Shown here piece after piece: positions 59,333-64,000 of a DNA stretch of 64,000 nt. The stretch is from JAZDEY01 sp043808325 [NCBI: Candidatus Eiseniibacteriota bacterium] (GTDB lineage: Bacteria > Arandabacterota > Arandabacteria > Arandabacterales). Positions within the stretch are counted from its first letter, which is position 1, and every line of letters begins with the position of its first letter. The notes beneath the pieces are model-generated. The model had not been told where the DNA came from and made no database searches. It saw nothing but the letters and a program-made list of their open reading frames with translations. The position numbers and the translations under genes were made by a program. Location: the NCBI GenBank assembly GCA_043808325.1, contig JAZDEY010000041.1:1-64000 (forward strand), given 5' to 3'.

Positions 59333-60415
59333 CTACTTGTTCTTGAACGCTTCGGCCTTCCTGAATTCCTCGACCGCCTTATCCTTGTCACCCTTCCTGC
59401 TGTAGGCACGCCCCAGGGCATCGTGAATCTCGGCGGTCTCCTGCCTGGCGAGCAGGTTCTGGAGGGTGGATATCGCCATGTCGTAGTTCTGCATCTGAAT
59501 GTAGGCAACGCTCAGGTTATACATGGCGTCCTGATACATCGTCTTGCCTTCCTCGGTGTCGCTCGTCTCCGTCATGACGGCGCACTTCTGAAGAGCCAAC
59601 TCTGCCTCCTGGTATCGCTCGAGGAGAAGACAGGTTACCCCGAGCTGGTACTGAAGCTCAGGATCATCAGCTTTGATTTCGGCAGATTGCGCATAATACT
59701 CAAGCGCTTTGTTGTAATCCTTCTTTTCATAGTAAATGTTGCCGAGCGAGTAGAGCGCCGCGAAAAGGACATCGGCCTCCTTCGGCTTCAGATCCACCAC
59801 CTTCTGAAGAGCGCCTGCCGCAAGGTCATACTGCTTCGCATAATGGTAGGCCGCCCCGAGATTGCTCCAGGCATAGACCGATGTCGAATCCACCTTGACC
59901 GACTGCTGCATGATCTCCAGTGCCTTATCCGCCTGACCGAGCTCTCTATAGACATAGGCCAGGTTGATGTGGCCGCTGACGTCGTGAGGATAGACCCCGA
60001 CCGCCTTCTGGAATTCAAGCAGGGCTTCGGTGAGGTTGTTGGTGTCCTTGGCGCTCAGGCCGGCCCTGAAATGCTCACTGAAGAACACCTTCTGGTTGTC
60101 GCGCACTTGCGTTTTCTTCTCAGGAGGGGCAAGGTCATAGGCATCTTCGAAGGCGGCTCCCGCCTCGACGAACTCGCCCTGCATGGTCTGGCTCAGCCCG
60201 AGATAGAAATGGGCCTCCCAGTTCTGCGGATCCTCGGCGACAGATTTCTTGAACCATTCCTCGGCCTTCACGTAATCCTTGTTCTGGTGATAATAGACCT
60301 TGCCGCTTCTCATGCTGAGGGAGCTGGAACCGCCACCGCCACCACCACAACCGCTAATCACCAACCCGATTCCAATCACAAAAGCGGCTGCAGCAACGAT
60401 CCTCGTGGCCTTCAT
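59333..60415 (-). CDS. TPR-repeat lipoprotein
   Basis: An exported lipoprotein of 360 residues. The signal peptide ends L-V-I-S-G-C (Cys near 23), followed by a Gly/Ser linker and then about eight tetratricopeptide units (for example A-Y-V-Y-R-E-L-G-Q-A-D-K-A-L and A-L-G-R-A-Y-S-R-K-G-D-K-D-K-A). TPR arrays mediate protein-protein contact. The ATG at 60415 has AGGAGG at 8 bases and begins at the signal; the frame to 60541 lies in the leader. Partners are unknown. It lies between priA and rho. Confidence 0.88.
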   Translation of the reverse strand: MKATRIVAAAAFVIGIGLVISGCGGGGGGSSSLSMRSGKVYYHQNKDYVKAEEWFKKSVAEDPQNWEAHFYLGLSQTMQGEFVEAGAAFEDAYDLAPPEKKTQVRDNQKVFFSEHFRAGLSAKDTNNLTEALLEFQKAVGVYPHDVSGHINLAYVYRELGQADKALEIMQQSVKVDSTSVYAWSNLGAAYHYAKQYDLAAGALQKVVDLKPKEADVLFAALYSLGNIYYEKKDYNKALEYYAQSAEIKADDPELQYQLGVTCLLLERYQEAELALQKCAVMTETSDTEEGKTMYQDAMYNLSVAYIQMQNYDMAISTLQNLLARQETAEIHDALGRAYSRKGDKDKAVEEFRKAEAFKNK

Positions 60416-60540
60416 TTCGATATCCTCCTTGCCAAGCGCGTTCCCTATCCTACGAATTGCTTGTCCCAAAAAGATCATGCCGAACTGCCTGGACAAGATA
60501 ACATACACCTTCTTGCTCGGCAACGCCAAAATCGCCCCCA

Positions 60541-62778
60541 CTAAATCATCACCTGGGGATCGACGTCCACCCCGAATCTCACCCCGTCCCTGAGGCCAAG
60601 GGCCTCGACCTCACTCAAACAAGTTCTCACAAAACCGGAGAGGCTCACGCCGCGGTCACCCTTCAAGACCAGGTGCCACCTGTAGACATTCTTTATCTTG
60701 GAGACCGGCGCCCTTGAAGGTCCCATGATATCGATCCGGCCTTTCCAGGCCTTGCCGAGGCGCACGGCCACGCCCCGGAGTTCCTTCGCGGAACGCTTCG
60801 CCAAGTATTCCTTCTTGGATTCAATAACAATTCTAACCAGGCGGGCGAAAGGTGGGTAGCGGAGATCTTTGCGCAGGCCCACCTCTTCCTCGTAAAAACC
60901 CTTGAAGTCGTGGCTGGCCGCATAGGCCAGGGCGTGGTGCTCGGGATTGAAGGTTTGAATTATCACCTTGCCGGGGATGTCGCCCCGCCCGGCCCGGCCT
61001 GCAACCTGGGTCACGATCTCGAAGGTCCGCTCGCCTGACCGGAAATCCGGCAGATTCATCGTGACGTCGGCGTTTACCACGACAACCAGGCCCACACTCT
61101 TGAAATCATGTCCCTTGGCAAGCATCTGGGTGCCGATCAACATCCTCGTCATGCCGCTCGTAAACTGGGCAAGCACGGCCTCGGTGGAACCCTTCTTCCG
61201 CGTGGCATCCCTGTCAAAGCGGGCGCAAGCCGCATCCGGAAAGGTCTTCAGGATGTAGTCCTCGATCTTCTGGGTGCCCGAGCCTGCGTATTCCACGTTG
61301 GTGCCGCCGCACTTGGGACAGGCTTCCCACCCATTCTCGGCGTAGTCGCAATAGTGGCACACCAGCTGCCGGTCGTGGAGATGATAGGTGAGGGTGACAT
61401 GGCAGTTTCGGCATCTGGGCACCAGACCGCAGTCCCGGCATTGAATGTAGTTCGAGAAGCCTCGCCTGTTGAGAAACAGCACCACCTGCTCCCGTCTGCC
61501 GAGCGACTGGCCGATCAATCGGCGAGCCTCCTCGCAGATCGGGCCCTCGACGCCTTGAGCCCGCATGTCGACGATGGCGACTTCGGGGAGTTTCCCACCG
61601 GAGATGCGTTCGGGAAGCTCAAAGAGGTCGTACTTGCCGCTCAGAGCGTTATGGTAGGTCTCCATCGAGGGAGTGGCACTGCCGAGGACAACCACCGCCC
61701 CGGCCTGCTTTCCCCGAACGATAGCCACCTCTCTGGCGTTGTATCTCGGGGAGTCTTGCTGCTTGTAGGAGGTCTCGTGCTCCTCATCCACGACGATCAC
61801 GCCCAGGTCCCTGAGCGGGGCAAAAACCGCCGACCGTGCGCCCACCACCACATCGATTGCCCCGGACATGATCTTGAGCCACACGCTGTAGCGTTCCCCG
61901 TCGGACAGCCGGCTGTGGAGCACGGCGCACTTATCCCCGAAACGCTGCCGCACTCTCTCCATGATCTGGGGCGTCAGAGCTATCTCCGGCACAAGGTAGA
62001 TCGCGCGCTTGCCGCGGCGTGTTGCCTCCTCGATCGACTTGAGATAAACCTCGGTCTTGCCGCTGCCTGTGACGCCATAGAGCAGGAATACCTTGAAGGC
62101 CCGGGACGAGATCGCTCGTCTCACGCCTCCCAGGGCGGCCTGCTGCTCGCGGGTGAGGTCGTGCTCGCGAAACGGCTCCGCGGAGTCCGGGCTGGCCGTC
62201 GGGATGACCGATTCCCTCCGCCGTCGCCTGGTCGTCAAGACTTCGACCGAAACCAGGCCGTCGTCCTCAAGTTCGCTTAAGTAAGGCATCACCTCTCGGC
62301 CGCCAAGCCTGCGTCTGATCGTTGCCGCGGTCGTGGGTTTACCGGCCGCAAGCACTTCCAGGATCGAAGCCTTTACCGGGGAGGTCGCCCGCATGATCTC
62401 CAGCTCCAGGTCCCCCGGAGGGCGCCCCGGACCATAAAGGCGCTTGAGCTTGACGGGGGGCGGAGACATCGCTGAGAGCACCTCGCCCAGGGGCGAAACA
62501 TAGTAATCGGCGATCCAACGCCCCAGCCGCAGCAGCTCGCCGGTCAGCACCGGTTCCTGATCGGCGATCTCCCGTATCGCTTTGAGCTTGCGGCCCCGGG
62601 GTCTCTCGCGGGCCAGGTCGATCACAAAGCCGGTAACTACCTTGCGCTTGACCTCGACCACCACCCTCATCCCCACTCTGAGGGAAGGGGCGAGCTCCGC
62701 CGGAACGAGATAGGTGAGCGTAGTATCGATCGGGATGGGGACTGCGATCTCTGCTGAAAGGGTTCTTTCCAAGCGCAA
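60541..62778 (-). CDS. priA: primosomal protein N' (replication restart helicase)
   Basis: A superfamily-2 DNA helicase, 745 residues. Walker A is G-V-T-G-S-G-K-T-E-V; Walker B V-D-E-E-H; the zinc-binding region carries C-R-D-C, C-R-N-C, C-H-Y-C and C-P-K-C, eight Cys as expected. An N-terminal DNA-binding domain and C-terminal helicase motif (G-R-A-G-R-G) follow the usual order. TTG is the called start, with GGAGATAA upstream. PriA restarts collapsed replication forks. Confidence 0.96.
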   Translation of the reverse strand: MRLERTLSAEIAVPIPIDTTLTYLVPAELAPSLRVGMRVVVEVKRKVVTGFVIDLARERPRGRKLKAIREIADQEPVLTGELLRLGRWIADYYVSPLGEVLSAMSPPPVKLKRLYGPGRPPGDLELEIMRATSPVKASILEVLAAGKPTTAATIRRRLGGREVMPYLSELEDDGLVSVEVLTTRRRRRESVIPTASPDSAEPFREHDLTREQQAALGGVRRAISSRAFKVFLLYGVTGSGKTEVYLKSIEEATRRGKRAIYLVPEIALTPQIMERVRQRFGDKCAVLHSRLSDGERYSVWLKIMSGAIDVVVGARSAVFAPLRDLGVIVVDEEHETSYKQQDSPRYNAREVAIVRGKQAGAVVVLGSATPSMETYHNALSGKYDLFELPERISGGKLPEVAIVDMRAQGVEGPICEEARRLIGQSLGRREQVVLFLNRRGFSNYIQCRDCGLVPRCRNCHVTLTYHLHDRQLVCHYCDYAENGWEACPKCGGTNVEYAGSGTQKIEDYILKTFPDAACARFDRDATRKKGSTEAVLAQFTSGMTRMLIGTQMLAKGHDFKSVGLVVVVNADVTMNLPDFRSGERTFEIVTQVAGRAGRGDIPGKVIIQTFNPEHHALAYAASHDFKGFYEEEVGLRKDLRYPPFARLVRIVIESKKEYLAKRSAKELRGVAVRLGKAWKGRIDIMGPSRAPVSKIKNVYRWHLVLKGDRGVSLSGFVRTCLSEVEALGLRDGVRFGVDVDPQVMI

Positions 62779-62817
62779 TTATCTCCAGGGCTAGCGGCGA
62801 TCGTCGAGTTGAGGGTA

Positions 62818-63942
62818 TTATAAGTCCGGGGCGGCAGCGACCGCAACGGGAAGTTCCTGGGGCCTGGAGAGATTGGAGCTGATCTCGAGAAACTCCTTGG
62901 CAACCACCGGATCGAATTCCCTGCCGATCCCCTCTTTGATTGTCAGGTTGGTCTCTTCGACCGAGTATGCATTCCGGTACGGCCGGTCGGACGTCAGGGC
63001 GTCAAAGAAGTCCACGACCGCCGCTATCCGCGCGAGGAAGGGGATCTCCTCGTCCCTCAGGCCGTCGGGGTATCCGGTGCCGTCGAACCGCTCGTGGTGG
63101 CTGCGGACGATCGGGCGCGCACCCTGGAGAAAATCAACCCGCTCGATGATCCTCTCACCGATGGCAGGGTGCTTCTTTATGATCTCATACTCTTCACGGG
63201 TCAGACGGCCCTTCTTATTGAGGATGTGACCCCGTATCCCGATCTTCCCTATGTCGTGGAGAGTCGCCCCGTACTGCAGATTCTTGATTTCGATCTCAGA
63301 CACTCCGAAACGCTCTGCCAGCACTATGGCGAACTGGGTCACGCGTTTGGAGTGACCCCGGGTATAGGGATCTTTGGCCTCGATCGCTGCCGTAAGCGCC
63401 TCCACGGTCGAGAAATAATTCTTCTCTACTCTACGCACCAATTCCGAATTCTCGACGGTGGCGGCAGTCACGCTCCCGACTATGGAGACCATCCCCAGGA
63501 CCTGTGAGGAAACGTTGGACGCCTCATGGAGATAGATGGTGAGGATGCCGATCTGCCTGGCGGCGGAAAGCAAGGGAACCGCAATCAGGGCTTTGAAGCC
63601 CTCTCTCGCCACGTATGAAGGAAGGGAGAAAGTGGTGTTTCCAGCCAAGTCCTCGAGCAAGATCGGCATACCGGTGGAGAAAGCCTGGGCCGCGAAACCT
63701 GATGGCGCCAGAATCCGGCTGCCGTAGACGATCTCGCGTTTGAAATCGTCGCCTCGCTTGAGAAGGACCGTTTCTTCGGCCGCGTCTACAAGCTTCAGGG
63801 AGAGCCCCGACACCCCAATGAATGAGGCGAGCGAGCGCGCAAGCCTCACAAGCAGTGCGTCCAGATCCAGGCTTCCGGCCGGGCCGGGGATATCGATCTG
63901 GCCGAGGTCAACAGTGTCTGTATTGGAGTTCCGCTCCCGCAT
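62818..63942 (-). CDS. GAF domain-HD-GYP cyclic-di-GMP phosphodiesterase
   Basis: A signalling protein of 374 residues. An N-terminal GAF-type domain (about 30-165) senses a ligand; the HD-GYP domain follows, with H-S-K-R near 198, the H-D-I-G-K metal motif at 229-233, H-P-A-I-G-E-R near 258, and G-T-G-Y-P-D-G at 288-294. All residues needed for c-di-GMP hydrolysis appear intact. No membrane segment is seen, so it is cytoplasmic. GAGGTAG precedes the ATG. Confidence 0.92.
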   Translation of the reverse strand: MRERNSNTDTVDLGQIDIPGPAGSLDLDALLVRLARSLASFIGVSGLSLKLVDAAEETVLLKRGDDFKREIVYGSRILAPSGFAAQAFSTGMPILLEDLAGNTTFSLPSYVAREGFKALIAVPLLSAARQIGILTIYLHEASNVSSQVLGMVSIVGSVTAATVENSELVRRVEKNYFSTVEALTAAIEAKDPYTRGHSKRVTQFAIVLAERFGVSEIEIKNLQYGATLHDIGKIGIRGHILNKKGRLTREEYEIIKKHPAIGERIIERVDFLQGARPIVRSHHERFDGTGYPDGLRDEEIPFLARIAAVVDFFDALTSDRPYRNAYSVEETNLTIKEGIGREFDPVVAKEFLEISSNLSRPQELPVAVAAAPDL

Positions 63943-63950
63943 GGCCGAGG

Positions 63951-64000
63951 CTACCTCTTCAATATGCCTTCGACCCTCTCGATCAGGCGGCCGGGGCTAA
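63951..64000 (-). CDS. 3' end of an upstream gene, cut by window edge
   Basis: On the - strand one frame reads S-P-G-R-L-I-E-R-V-E-G-I-L-K-R and stops with TAG at 63953-63951, 8 bases before the HD-GYP start. Only about 15 codons are in the window and the family cannot be named. It is included because the spacing and helical composition look like a real C-terminus. Confidence 0.4.
   Translation of the reverse strand, partial: SPGRLIERVEGILKR

Noticed and set aside
60416-60541. Alternative upstream start for the TPR lipoprotein
   Set aside because: The extra 42 codons would bury the lipoprotein signal; AGGAGG directly precedes the ATG at 60415.
1-64000. CRISPR arrays, rRNA and tRNA genes
   Set aside because: No regularly spaced repeats, no rRNA-like blocks and no convincing cloverleaf were seen by eye; a tRNAscan/Infernal run would be needed to exclude a diverged tRNA-Sec.

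Overview
The window looks like a GC-rich chromosome segment (about 60% G+C by eye) from an anaerobic or facultatively anaerobic, Gram-negative-type bacterium. Lipoproteins, a beta-barrel-like helix-hairpin-helix protein, a lamin-tail/FlgD-Ig secreted protein, a two-domain M16 peptidase, a tricorn protease and a DUF2723-TPR membrane protein together resemble FCB-group or related candidate-phylum genomes. No rRNA or tRNA is present to fix the taxonomy, so this is an inference. Genes are packed tightly. No gene-free stretch exceeds 300 bases once starts are corrected; the longest, about 275 bases at 40526-40800, holds only a possible promoter. Only three genes (M16 peptidase, cupin, EIIA; 2619-6273) are on the + strand. 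Everything from 6281 to the right edge is on the - strand.

Layout. 1-2416 (- strand): the 5' end of a probable IS630-type transposase cut by the window edge, an orphan sugar-type ABC permease and a metallo-beta-lactamase-fold lipoprotein. 2619-6273 (+): the three + strand genes, with two good sigma70-type promoters. 6281-30600 (-): a purine-salvage/catabolism and selenium-molybdenum hydroxylase region. In transcription order it runs SsnA-type aminohydrolase, a threonine-synthase-like enzyme, a CysK-like enzyme, a [2Fe-2S] hydroxylase subunit, a PPC-domain protein, an aminotransferase, YqeC, MocA, XdhC, YqeB, an FAD hydroxylase subunit, YgeY, YgeW, RarA, carbamate kinase, adenine deaminase, a BMP-type nucleoside-binding lipoprotein, a tricorn protease, and the ABC ATPase plus two permeases of the nucleoside importer. 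A strong promoter (TTGACA-17-TATTAT) sits just upstream of ssnA. 30785-37839: a DUF2723-TPR membrane protein, an M28 peptidase and a PreA/PreT-like oxidoreductase pair that probably belongs with the purine cluster. 37842-46592: envelope and miscellaneous proteins, a DMT transporter, AmrS radical SAM and a GNAT protein. 46609-63942: mostly housekeeping genes (RsmI, RecJ, threonine aldolase, SelB, MurA, PrmC, RF1, DUF1385, L31, Rho, PriA) and an HD-GYP sensor.

The main find is a gene that ordinary gene calling splits. At 46609-46839 (-) a 76-residue glutaredoxin-like protein has an in-frame TGA exactly where the first active-site Cys should be (T-U-P-W-C). It reads through to a normal thioredoxin-fold C-terminus with a cis-Pro motif, overlaps the rsmI stop as ATGA, and carries a hairpin that fits the bacterial SECIS rules. 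The Sec-specific elongation factor SelB is encoded 4.6 kb away at 51455-53350. Together with the YqeB/YqeC/MocA/XdhC maturation genes this makes the segment selenium-rich in two ways: Sec incorporation, and the selenium-dependent molybdenum hydroxylase system. The purine cluster resembles the anaerobic purine/urate degradation cluster known from gut bacteria (ssnA, ygeW, ygeY, ygfK/preTA-like, carbamate kinase, xdh). However, the molybdopterin-binding catalytic subunit of the hydroxylase, HyuA and a recognisable YgeX are missing from the window.
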